DNA of 7,457 nt from Alphaproteobacteria bacterium (GTDB taxonomy: Bacteria > Pseudomonadota > Alphaproteobacteria > SMXP01), in the NCBI GenBank assembly GCA_028280675.1, contig JANQLI010000028.1, positions 1 through 7,457 on the forward strand. Direction: 5' to 3'. Both the position numbers and the translations under genes were made by a program. The notes below the pieces were generated by a model, which did no database searches, was not told the DNA's origin, and was given only the letters and a program-made list of their open reading frames with translations. Below are positions 1 to 5,972 of the stretch, in pieces (position 1 is the stretch's first letter; the number at the start of each line of letters is the position of its first letter).

Positions 1-577
1 CAACTGCTGCCAAAGTTTCCCATTGCACTATATAGGCGAAACCGATTAATCCGATCATGAACACTGGCTGGAGAATGAGAAAGAGAAGCCCGCGCTTCAA
101 GGCTTGCGTCTCCTCCAAATGTTGACTCGCAATATATATCAACCCTGCAATCCCCAGGAATATGAGATAGGGCGTTATGCCAAAAAGAATATAGGCAAGG
201 GCGCCAAGACTGATCAGCGACCACATGCGACGCTTTTGTAAGATGCGCCAATTATCGATGCGATCCTGGTGTTTTTCCCAGGACACAAACAAGCTGGCCC
301 CAAACGCGAGACACATCAAAACCAAAACCATTTGGTCATTGACAAGTCGCAAGGACATCCAAATCACACCGGATGACCCGGTCAGTGCAAAAGGTTCTGT
401 GCCTTCAGGCGCCTCTGCTTTGACATAAGAGAAGAGTTCTATCAACAATGGTGCGAAGAACAGCAACGCGAGACCGCGCAGATAATCAATGCTCAAAAAG
501 CGGTCGCGCCCGGCACTTGGGGTCAGACGCCCTTGGGGAGAGGGGGTGTCTGATATAGTTTTTTGATCGATTCGCAT
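1..577 (-). CDS. Partial multi-pass membrane protein, DUF418/YeiB-like (N-terminal 192 aa)
   Basis: An open frame runs on the minus strand from ATG at 577 to the left edge without a stop, giving 192 N-terminal residues; the C-terminus lies outside the window. After a hydrophilic N-terminus comes RFLSIDYLRGLALLFF (about residues 26-41), which resembles the R-x-x-x-(L/I)-D-x-x-R-G-L/I-A-L-L opening of DUF418/YeiB-type membrane proteins. Further hydrophobic segments lie at about 82-98, 119-132, 137-150 and 163-184. A basic QKRRM stretch near 114-118 precedes the third helix, as in that family. DUF418 proteins are inner-membrane proteins of unclear function, sometimes proposed as transporters. 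The start at 577 is chosen because it sits just before the family-like region; an in-frame ATG at 628 would overlap less plausible sequence. The gene is divergent from the alpha/beta-hydrolase gene at 648. An acyltransferase-3-like membrane protein is an alternative. Confidence 0.72.
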   Translation of the reverse strand, partial: MRIDQKTISDTPSPQGRLTPSAGRDRFLSIDYLRGLALLFFAPLLIELFSYVKAEAPEGTEPFALTGSSGVIWMSLRLVNDQMVLVLMCLAFGASLFVSWEKHQDRIDNWRILQKRRMWSLISLGALAYILFGITPYLIFLGIAGLIYIASQHLEETQALKRGLLFLILQPVFMIGLIGFAYIVQWETLAAV

Positions 578-647
578 CGCATCATACTCTACCGTGCTTT
601 CCAGAGGAACACAGCGGAAGAATGTCATTGATAAAGATAAAAAGGCC
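578..647. promoter_or_regulatory. Short divergent intergenic region
   Basis: These 70 bases separate two divergently read genes and should hold both promoters. A weak sigma70-like match for the rightward gene is TTGATC (563-568) and TACTCT (585-590), spaced by 16 bases, which would lie partly over the start of the leftward gene. No convincing inverted repeat is visible. The promoter assignment is inferred from gene orientation rather than from a strong motif. Confidence 0.3.
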
Positions 648-1463
648 ATGAAGATAAAAAAGGGATATGTTGACACCTCCCGTGGCCAGCTTCATATCAG
701 GCATGTCGATGGAGTCTCTGGGCCGCCGGTGATCCTGTTGCATTGGGCGCCGGGAACAGGGCGGCAATACCGTTATGTGATGCCGCATCTCGCGGCGGCG
801 GGGTATGCCCCCTATGCTGTGGATTTGATGGGTTTTGGCCGGTCGGATTTACGCGGGATGGCTTGGAGTATTGATGACTTTGCGTCCAATCTGCATGACG
901 CTTTCGATACGCTCGGGTTCCAAGAGGTTGCATTGCTCGGCGGGCATTTTTCCGCAGCCGTGAGTTCCGCCTTCGCGGCGCGCTATCCTGAACGGCTCTC
1001 GAAACTGATCTTAGACGGCAGCCCGTGCTGGGATGCGCCAACGCGGCAAGCGATTGCGGCGCAAGTCGGGATGGAGAAACCCGCCATCGCGCAAGATGGC
1101 AGTCATATGACGTTGCCATGGGACCGCGCGGTCATTGCGCTGAAAGATTGGGACGCCAGTTTTGAGGTGACCAATGATTCGCTGATGGATGTGTATCGTA
1201 TGGCGATAGATTTTCTCGAAATGGGGTTTGAATCACCTGTGCAGGCTATCGTTGCGTATGACATGCAAGCGGTAATGCAAACACTCTCGCTGCCCGTCCT
1301 TGCGTTATGTGCAGAAGAAGAAAAATTACGTCCTCAGCATGATGTGGTGTTGCGCTCAATTCCTCATGCCGAGGGTCATGTCTTTCCAGGACACCACCCG
1401 ATGTTTGATCCGGACCGTGCGCAGGATTATGTGAATGTGGTCGTGCAATTTCTGCGGTCTTAG
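648..1463 (+). CDS. Alpha/beta-hydrolase-fold protein with His at the nucleophile position
   Basis: The product is 271 aa from ATG 648. The frame is open back to a GTG at 594, but the family-like sequence starts at 648 (MKIKKGYVDTSRGQLHIR), and neither start has a good Shine-Dalgarno. The fold is clear: first strand and oxyanion-hole region VILLHWAPGTGRQY (28-41), DLMGFGRSD (59-67), the nucleophile-elbow region VALLGGHFSAAV (94-105), then AARYPERLSKLILDG (110-124), LPVLALCAEEE (215-225) and the terminal GHHPMFDPD (248-256). In canonical members the elbow is G-x-S-x-G. Here it aligns as G-G-H-F-S, so His100 (codon 945-947) occupies the Ser position. The probable triad His is His249 and the acid may be one of Glu223-225. 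From memory, a set of uncharacterised hydrolase-fold proteins carries G-x-H-T-G at this place; this could be a divergent member. It is probably cytoplasmic, as no signal peptide is seen. It may be a lyase, isomerase or binding protein rather than an esterase. Confidence 0.9.
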   Translation: MKIKKGYVDTSRGQLHIRHVDGVSGPPVILLHWAPGTGRQYRYVMPHLAAAGYAPYAVDLMGFGRSDLRGMAWSIDDFASNLHDAFDTLGFQEVALLGGHFSAAVSSAFAARYPERLSKLILDGSPCWDAPTRQAIAAQVGMEKPAIAQDGSHMTLPWDRAVIALKDWDASFEVTNDSLMDVYRMAIDFLEMGFESPVQAIVAYDMQAVMQTLSLPVLALCAEEEKLRPQHDVVLRSIPHAEGHVFPGHHPMFDPDRAQDYVNVVVQFLRS

Positions 1464-2557
1464 CTGCGCAAGATCCCGCGCTCACGCATCGTCTTGATCA
1501 CACCTTGTTGCCGCTCCATAAAGTATGATCTCTTTGGATGCTTTGTGGTGCCGTCGCCGTTCATGAGCAAATTTGGCGGGACGATAGAGGTCTTTTGATA
1601 TTCACGCACGTAAAGATCAATCGGTTGACGTGAGAGAATGTTAAACATGCCATCCCGTTCGCGATAGCGTTTCAGCGCCACAAGATCGATTTCATGGTAG
1701 GCGTTCATCGATTCACCCCCTGCCGATTCCACTTGCACAACGCCTTTAAAATTGATGATCTTCGAATGACAATCGGTTGATTGCGCCCCGAGGGGGTTGC
1801 CATGCAAACCGCCTGAATTGGCTGATACCACATACGCAAGATTCTCAACAGCGCGTGCTTGCTTGGCGATATTCTTCGGTGTGTCGAGAGGGCTGGCGAC
1901 TTCACTTGAGGAATGACAAAACACTTCAGCCCCTTTGAGCGCAAAACAGCGCGCAACTTCCGGGTAAACAATTTCTTCCGATGAGATTGTCGCGAGTTTG
2001 CCAATCTCTGTATCGGCAACAGGGAAGAGAGCGTCATCGCCGTAAATGTCGAGATATTTCTCGAGGTAGTCATAAGGGGACGGCGCGTACATTGAAATCA
2101 TCCGGCGGTAGCGATAGATGACGTCGCCATTGGGGCCGATGATGAAACAGGTTTGGAAATAGGTATCTGGGAAGTGCGGGTCTTGCTCATACGCGTTTCC
2201 GGAAATGTAGATTCGATATTCTTGCGCAATTTTGCCCATGCGCTCATATTCGTGGCCGTTCATGTCAAGGGCTGCCTTCTCGGCCCATCCTTCGATGGTG
2301 TCATCCAGGGGAAACCCGGTGAGAAAATATTCGGGCATCACCACCAATTTGAAACCTTTACCGATCCAATTCTGTGCGGCATCAATATTGGCAGCCATGC
2401 GATTGATGGAGTCATTCATCAATGCCCGCGCATCTTCTGTCGTTGGACAGTCATTCACGCAAATTGTTTTGAACTGCAACGCGAGAGCATAGTAGGCGTC
2501 CATCAGGGGTGGTGTATCAGTCATTGTGTGTCCATCGTGAAGTGGAATTGAGAGCAT
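1460..2557 (-). CDS. Nitrilase-superfamily protein with degenerate catalytic triad
   Basis: The product is 365 aa from ATG 2557; ATG 2524 (MTDTPPLMD) is a plausible alternative start 11 codons on, and neither has a clear Shine-Dalgarno. The carbon-nitrogen hydrolase fold is recognisable: KLVVMPEYFLTGFP (70-83) carries the expected Glu (E76), PNGDVIYRYRRM (142-153) is the Lys loop, and KLATISSEEIVYPEVAR (187-203) followed by KGAEVF (208-213) is the nucleophile strand. Aligned on YPE and KGAE with aliphatic-amidase-type sequences (YRK and ICDDGNYPE), the catalytic Lys is Arg152 and the catalytic Cys is Ser193 (codon 1979-1981). The reading frame is otherwise clean, so this is not a decayed pseudogene. 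Family members hydrolyse nitriles, amides or carbamoyl groups through a Cys thioester, which this protein should not form. The stop overlaps the stop of the convergent upstream neighbour, and the gene is divergent from the membrane-protein/FAD operon. Function unknown; a pseudo-amidase or altered chemistry is likely. Confidence 0.9.
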   Translation of the reverse strand: MLSIPLHDGHTMTDTPPLMDAYYALALQFKTICVNDCPTTEDARALMNDSINRMAANIDAAQNWIGKGFKLVVMPEYFLTGFPLDDTIEGWAEKAALDMNGHEYERMGKIAQEYRIYISGNAYEQDPHFPDTYFQTCFIIGPNGDVIYRYRRMISMYAPSPYDYLEKYLDIYGDDALFPVADTEIGKLATISSEEIVYPEVARCFALKGAEVFCHSSSEVASPLDTPKNIAKQARAVENLAYVVSANSGGLHGNPLGAQSTDCHSKIINFKGVVQVESAGGESMNAYHEIDLVALKRYRERDGMFNILSRQPIDLYVREYQKTSIVPPNLLMNGDGTTKHPKRSYFMERQQGVIKTMRERGILRS

Positions 2558-2812
2558 CAATGTTGCGATAATTTCTATGAGATGAAGGCGATAATCAACC
2601 GGCTTTTTGCGCTTTTTGAGGGCTTTCGGGGAAGACTCTCACAAAAGATTTTTGGTGGTTTTGGGCAATGTATGACGGATGTATTTTATGTGAGCGCACC
2701 GCAGCCACGGCGCGGGTAGCCATTTGGTGGTCAGTTGCTTTTCCAAGGCATATCCGCCAGAAAGCGGCACATCCATATAAATTTCCTCAATAGGATCGAG
2801 GCGATCCAACTC
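2558..2812. promoter_or_regulatory. Divergent intergenic control region
   Basis: About 255 bases lie between the divergent nitrilase-like gene and the membrane-protein/FAD operon, much longer than other gaps here. A possible -10 element (TATAAAT, 2776-2782) for the rightward operon has no good -35, so it may be activator dependent or spurious. An inverted repeat follows at 2793-2807. T-rich and G-rich patches (2600-2660) contain no clear motif. Two short open frames cross it but are not convincing genes. The promoter role is inferred from divergence and length. Confidence 0.45.
2793..2807. promoter_or_regulatory. Perfect inverted repeat, candidate operator or 5'-leader hairpin
   Basis: GGATCG and CGATCC form a perfect 6-bp inverted repeat around the spacer AGG. 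It ends 5 bases before the ribosome binding site of the membrane-protein gene and begins about 10 bases after a possible -10 element. That placement suits either a repressor operator at the start of the transcript or a small leader hairpin beside the ribosome binding site. A 6-bp match can also arise by chance, and no other copy was noticed in the window. Confidence 0.35.
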
Positions 2813-2818
2813 AGGAGG
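2813..2818 (+). promoter_or_regulatory. Strong Shine-Dalgarno AGGAGG
   Basis: A perfect AGGAGG lies 5 bases before ATG 2824 and fixes the start of the membrane-protein gene. It is one of the two strongest ribosome binding sites in the window. Confidence 0.85.
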
Positions 2819-2823
2819 CACCT

Positions 2824-3519
2824 ATGATATCTGAGACTTTTTATGAGCTGCTGACGTTTTTGCACATCTTGCTTTTTGTGTATTGGCTGGGTGGCGACTT
2901 AGGCGTGTTCTACTCAAGTAATTTCGTCATTCGTTCAGATCTAAGTAATGAAACGCGTTTGAATGCGGCGAAGATTATGTTGGACCTCGATTTGATCCCT
3001 CGTATCTGCATGACCCTGATGCTCACGGTGGGTGGCGCCTTGGCCCATTATCTCGGGTTCCCGCATAAAGAACTGCAATGGTATGGCATTTTGGCGCTTG
3101 GTCCGTTCTGGGTGACGATTGTTCTTCTCATACACTTTAAAGAGGGAACGGATTTCGGTCATAAGCTGGCCAAGTTTGATTACTATTTCCGCTGTTTCAT
3201 GGTGGTCGCTATCTTAGGGTCTGTGGCCTGGGCGATTAGCGAAAACCGTTTCCCCGGCGCACCGTGGCTCAATGCAAAACTTGTGATTTTTGCTTTTCTC
3301 ATTTTCTGCGGCATTATGATCCGGCGTCATCTGCCCGCGTTCGTTGCAGGTTTGAAAAAAATGGCTGCTGGTGAAACGATGACCGATGAGGATAATGCAT
3401 CAATGAAGAGTGGGCTGGCCCGCGCCCGTGTATGGGTATGGTCGATTTGGGCCGGTGTGTTTATCGAAGCCCTGATCGGTGTCGTGAAACCTGGCAATAC
3501 GTTCCCACTTGCTTTTTAG
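2824..3519 (+). CDS. Six-helix integral membrane protein with intramembrane histidines
   Basis: The product is 231 aa, with its start fixed by AGGAGG. Hydrophobic helices are visible at about 8-28, 58-78, 86-106, 121-139, 151-167 and 203-221. Helix 1 reads LLTFLHILLFVYWLGGDLGVF, with His14 followed by W-x-G-G. That H...W-G pattern is reminiscent of CopD/HemJ-like and related small membrane proteins, some of which bind b-type heme. Other His residues near membrane segments are His75, His81, His104, His113 and His169. The loop at 178-198 is charged and probably cytoplasmic. The gene lies 21 bases before the FAD oxidoreductase gene on the same strand and is almost certainly co-transcribed with it. 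A role as membrane anchor or heme/quinone electron acceptor for that flavoprotein is an inference; a copper or small-molecule transporter is an alternative. I cannot name the family with certainty. Confidence 0.85.
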   Translation: MISETFYELLTFLHILLFVYWLGGDLGVFYSSNFVIRSDLSNETRLNAAKIMLDLDLIPRICMTLMLTVGGALAHYLGFPHKELQWYGILALGPFWVTIVLLIHFKEGTDFGHKLAKFDYYFRCFMVVAILGSVAWAISENRFPGAPWLNAKLVIFAFLIFCGIMIRRHLPAFVAGLKKMAAGETMTDEDNASMKSGLARARVWVWSIWAGVFIEALIGVVKPGNTFPLAF

Positions 3520-3540
3520 TTGAAAGAGTAGGACGAGTTG

Positions 3541-5124
3541 ATGACAGATGCCGCCGTTCACACCACGTCTTTAGAAGAGCAGTTATGTGCTCTTCTGGGG
3601 GCGGACAATGTTCTTTCGGATACGGCTTCTCGCGAACTGTATTCTCAAGACATTTACCGCGTTGGAGAACTTGTCTCGCTTGTGGTGCGGCCAAGTTCGA
3701 CAGAAGAGTTGTCGCACGTGGTTGCTGCTGTTGCAGAAGCAGGATTGCCGATTGCCCCGCGCGGTGGCGGTATGTCCTATACGGGCGGTTATATTCAGCA
3801 AGTCAAAGATGCTGTCATCATTGATATGGGGCGCATGAACAAGATCCTCGAGATCAATGCAGAGGATATGTATGTCACGGTGCAGTGCGGGTGCACGTGG
3901 GCGCAATTGCATGAAGCATTGGATGGCACAGGTTTGCGTACGCCTTTTTGGGGCACGCTCTCTGGGATCACGGCGACCATTGGCGGCGGTCTTTCGCAAA
4001 ACGGTTTATTCTTTGGCTCTGCAAAATATGGTCCGATCACAGAAAGTGTTGTGGGGTGGAAAGTTGTCACCGCCGATGGCGCCATCGTCCCGACAGGAAC
4101 CTGGGGCACCAAAGGCGGTGCGCCATTTAACCGTCATTATGGACCTGATCTCACGGGCATGTTCGTTGCGGATACAGGCGCGTTAGGGTTTAAAGCCGAA
4201 GCCACATTGCGCTTAATCCGTGAGCCGAAGCACATGGATTATTTGTCTTTCTCGTTCAAAGATTATCAGACATGTGCGGATGCGATGTGTGAAGTCGCGC
4301 GCATGGGGGTGGCGAGTGAAATCTTCGGCTTTGATCCGGATCTTGCCGAAATGCGTTTGCAGCGTGGAAGCCTGATGAAGGGTGGCGCCACATTAGCCGG
4401 GGTCGTGAAGGGGCAGGGGAGCCTGGTGTCTGGGCTCAAAGAGGGCGCAAAGATGGCGCTTGCTGGACGGCGCTATATGAAGGATGTCAGCTATTCCATG
4501 CATGTGGTGATTGAAGGCACAAACAAGCCGGGCGTCGATGCGGACATGGATGCGGTGCGTGGTGCTGTGGCGCCGTTCGGGGACGAGATTGAAAACTCCA
4601 TCCCGAAGATTACGCGCGCCATGCCGTTTGGGCCTCTCAACAATGTGCTGGGGCCGGAAGGCAAGCGTTGGCTTCCCATACATGGTTTGGTGCCGCATAG
4701 CGGGGCCAAAGCGATCTGGCAGGGCATTTATGATCTGATTGATGCGTATAAAGATAAATTCGAGGCGCATGAGATCACCACGGGTTTTCTCGTCACGGCC
4801 ATGTCCACCAATGCGTTCTTGATTGAGCCCGTGATTTATTATCCTGACGCACGGGGCGCGCTGCATGAGCAAACGGTGCAACCGAATGTGCTTGAGCGTT
4901 ATCATGACTATGCGCCTAATCCGGAAGCGCGGAGTATTGTTGCAGACTTCCGCAGCGATCTGTGTGAGCTTTTCCTTGAGCACAAAGCAGCACATTTTCA
5001 AATTGGCAAAGCCTATCTTTATCGCAAAGGCCGTGATGAACAGACATGGCGTTTGCTGGAAGGAATCAAATCTCTTGTTGATCCCGACCGCCGCGTCAAC
5101 CCTGGTTCACTTGGGCTTGACTAA
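3541..5124 (+). CDS. FAD-linked oxidoreductase, VAO/PCMH family
   Basis: The product is 527 aa from ATG 3541, with AGGA at 3530-3533; a TTG directly before the ATG adds only one residue. The PCMH-type FAD domain fills about residues 40-230: the pyrophosphate loop APRGGGMSYTGGY (72-84), SGITATIGGGLSQNG (141-155), KYGPITESVVGWKVVTADG (162-180) and DLTGMFVADTGALGFKAEATLRL (203-225). The C-terminal substrate or cap domain ends with DPDRRVNPGSLGL (514-526), the usual end of this family. Relatives include glycolate/D-lactate dehydrogenase subunits, vanillyl-alcohol oxidase and p-cresol dehydrogenase. In oxidases that bind FAD covalently through His in the loop the pattern is GGGHS; here it is GGGMS, so that link is absent. 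There is no signal peptide, so it acts in the cytoplasm or at the inner face of the membrane. The substrate is unknown, probably an alcohol, hydroxy acid or phenolic compound. A terminator follows 6 bases after the stop. Confidence 0.93.
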   Translation: MTDAAVHTTSLEEQLCALLGADNVLSDTASRELYSQDIYRVGELVSLVVRPSSTEELSHVVAAVAEAGLPIAPRGGGMSYTGGYIQQVKDAVIIDMGRMNKILEINAEDMYVTVQCGCTWAQLHEALDGTGLRTPFWGTLSGITATIGGGLSQNGLFFGSAKYGPITESVVGWKVVTADGAIVPTGTWGTKGGAPFNRHYGPDLTGMFVADTGALGFKAEATLRLIREPKHMDYLSFSFKDYQTCADAMCEVARMGVASEIFGFDPDLAEMRLQRGSLMKGGATLAGVVKGQGSLVSGLKEGAKMALAGRRYMKDVSYSMHVVIEGTNKPGVDADMDAVRGAVAPFGDEIENSIPKITRAMPFGPLNNVLGPEGKRWLPIHGLVPHSGAKAIWQGIYDLIDAYKDKFEAHEITTGFLVTAMSTNAFLIEPVIYYPDARGALHEQTVQPNVLERYHDYAPNPEARSIVADFRSDLCELFLEHKAAHFQIGKAYLYRKGRDEQTWRLLEGIKSLVDPDRRVNPGSLGLD

Positions 5125-5130
5125 GGAATA

Positions 5131-5160
5131 AAAAAGCCGATCATTGTTGATCGGCTTTTT
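5131..5160. terminator. Bidirectional rho-independent terminator
   Basis: A perfect 13-bp stem (5131-5143 with 5148-5160) closes on the loop TTGT. The GC part GCCGATCA is flanked by A5 on the left and T5 on the right, so the hairpin has a U tract in both directions. It lies between the FAD oxidoreductase stop (5124) and the stop of the convergent secreted-protein gene (5182), and so can end both transcripts. Confidence 0.92.
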
Positions 5161-5181
5161 CTTTGTCGTTTTCACTCTAAT

Positions 5182-5526
5182 CTAACGGCCAGCGATTAAT
5201 GTAAAGGTTGCCGTCATCGAGCCATCGCTGGATGTGGATGTCCATGACTCGCCAAGACCTTTATCGGTCACGAGCAGTGGTGAACACATGGAGGCTTGTC
5301 CATCGGGGATGAAGCAGAACTCTGTGTCTGATGCTGTCCATTTGCCTGCTGTGCCTTTGTCTGTGGTGTAAGACCCATCGGCATTGAGATACAGTAATGT
5401 GGTGCCATTGGCGTCATCGACTTTCAATGTATTGTCGAACGCCAGGCTAAAATCATTTGCATATGCTGCAACACTCATAAATACACCGGCAGCCACTGCC
5501 GCCACACGCGTGACCAATGTTTTCAT
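5182..5526 (-). CDS. Small secreted protein, two-Cys type (paralogue A)
   Basis: The product is 114 aa from ATG 5526, preceded by GAGGGA (5536-5541). The frame extends further upstream, but only this start gives a Sec signal peptide: MKTLVTR, a hydrophobic core (8-21) and an AYA cleavage site after residue 23. The mature protein is about 91 aa and looks like a small beta-rich domain: F-x-N-T-L (30-34), Y-L-N-x-D-G-S-Y-T-T-D (46-56), G-K-W (61-63), and Cys71 and Cys81, which could form a disulfide in the periplasm. It aligns without gaps to the next gene over 55 residues, with 19 identities. I do not recognise a characterised family. It would be exported to the periplasm or beyond. It could be a ligand-binding or inhibitor-like beta-barrel, but no function can be assigned. 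It is last in a leftward gene set ended by the terminator at 5131-5160. Confidence 0.85.
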   Translation of the reverse strand: MKTLVTRVAAVAAGVFMSVAAYANDFSLAFDNTLKVDDANGTTLLYLNADGSYTTDKGTAGKWTASDTEFCFIPDGQASMCSPLLVTDKGLGESWTSTSSDGSMTATFTLIAGR

Positions 5527-5584
5527 CGTTGTGTTTCCCTCATAAGTGTGATGAAGTCTGGATGTCCGCACACACGGAACAGAA

Positions 5585-5920
5585 TTAGTGTTTGACGATT
5601 CCTTCGAGCAACATCGCTTCACGCGTGCCGCCTTTGCCATTATCTTCGGTCCATTTTTGACCGATCTGACGTTCTTCAATGGGGCCACAGCTAGGCTCTG
5701 CGCCTGCAAGGGTGATGCAGAGATTGTTACCAGAGAGTTCCCATGTGCCCGATCCGCCTTGGTCGGTGGTGAAAGTGCCATCCTCATTGATGTACCAATG
5801 GCTCATTGCGCCATCTTCCACAATCATCAAGGTATTGCCGAAGACATTATCCATGGGACCTGCGACTGCAGCGCCCGCGAGGGTGACGCCTGCGATCAGG
5901 GTTACGCTTCCAAGTTTCAT
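5585..5920 (-). CDS. Small secreted protein, two-Cys type (paralogue B)
   Basis: The product is 111 aa from ATG 5920, which has GAGGAGGAG 7 bases upstream (5928-5936); a longer frame to 5956 lacks this support and would put charged residues before the signal. Residues 1-20 form a signal peptide (MKLGSV, hydrophobic core, AVA cleavage site at 18-20). The mature part carries F-G-N-T-L (27-31), W-Y-I-N-E-D-G-T-F-T-T-D (42-53), G-T-W (58-60), and Cys68 and Cys78, placed exactly as in the downstream paralogue. After the shared core the sequence is more acidic and charged (EERQIGQKWTEDNGKGG, 82-98). It is separated by 58 bases from paralogue A and by 52 from the VOC gene upstream, all on one strand, so it may be part of a leftward transcript. 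No characterised homologue is recognised; the function is unknown, and the location is probably periplasmic. Confidence 0.86.
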   Translation of the reverse strand: MKLGSVTLIAGVTLAGAAVAGPMDNVFGNTLMIVEDGAMSHWYINEDGTFTTDQGGSGTWELSGNNLCITLAGAEPSCGPIEERQIGQKWTEDNGKGGTREAMLLEGIVKH

Positions 5921-5927
5921 TGTGTTG

Positions 5928-5936
5928 CTCCTCCTC
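5928..5936 (-). promoter_or_regulatory. Strong Shine-Dalgarno GAGGAGGAG
   Basis: Read on the minus strand, GAGGAGGAG lies 7 bases before ATG 5920 and decides the start of secreted paralogue B against the longer upstream frame. Such a strong site suggests high expression. Confidence 0.8.
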
Positions 5937-5972
5937 AAAAAATCCCGCGAGCGCACCTTAGTGAACTTCCGC

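Noticed and set aside
225..428. A 67-codon plus-strand frame at the left end.
   Set aside because: It lies antisense within the DUF418-like coding frame, which is open over the whole interval and shows clear membrane-protein sequence.
594..647. An upstream GTG start at 594 for the alpha/beta-hydrolase gene.
   Set aside because: The extra 18 residues are charged and unlike the family N-terminus, and no ribosome binding site precedes the GTG; ATG 648 fits the family start better.
1460..2557. The nitrilase-like gene considered as a pseudogene because of its lost triad residues.
   Set aside because: The frame is full length, without frameshifts or internal stops, and the surrounding motifs (PEYF, YPE, KGAE) are well kept, which argues for retained function of some kind.
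2582..2719. A 45-codon plus-strand frame from ATG 2582 in the divergent control region, starting MKAIINRLFALFEGF.
   Set aside because: It has no Shine-Dalgarno and no recognisable family; chance is likely at this length. It could be revisited if conserved in relatives.
2639..2821. A 60-codon minus-strand frame starting at GTG 2821, with fairly protein-like composition.
   Set aside because: It begins immediately after an in-frame stop, has no ribosome binding site, is antisense to the leader of the membrane-protein gene and matches nothing I recognise.
5937..5972. A G/C-rich patch followed by six T residues (minus strand) between the VOC gene and secreted paralogue B, considered as a terminator.
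   Set aside because: Only a 3-bp stem (CGC/GCG) can form before the T run, too weak to call a rho-independent terminator.
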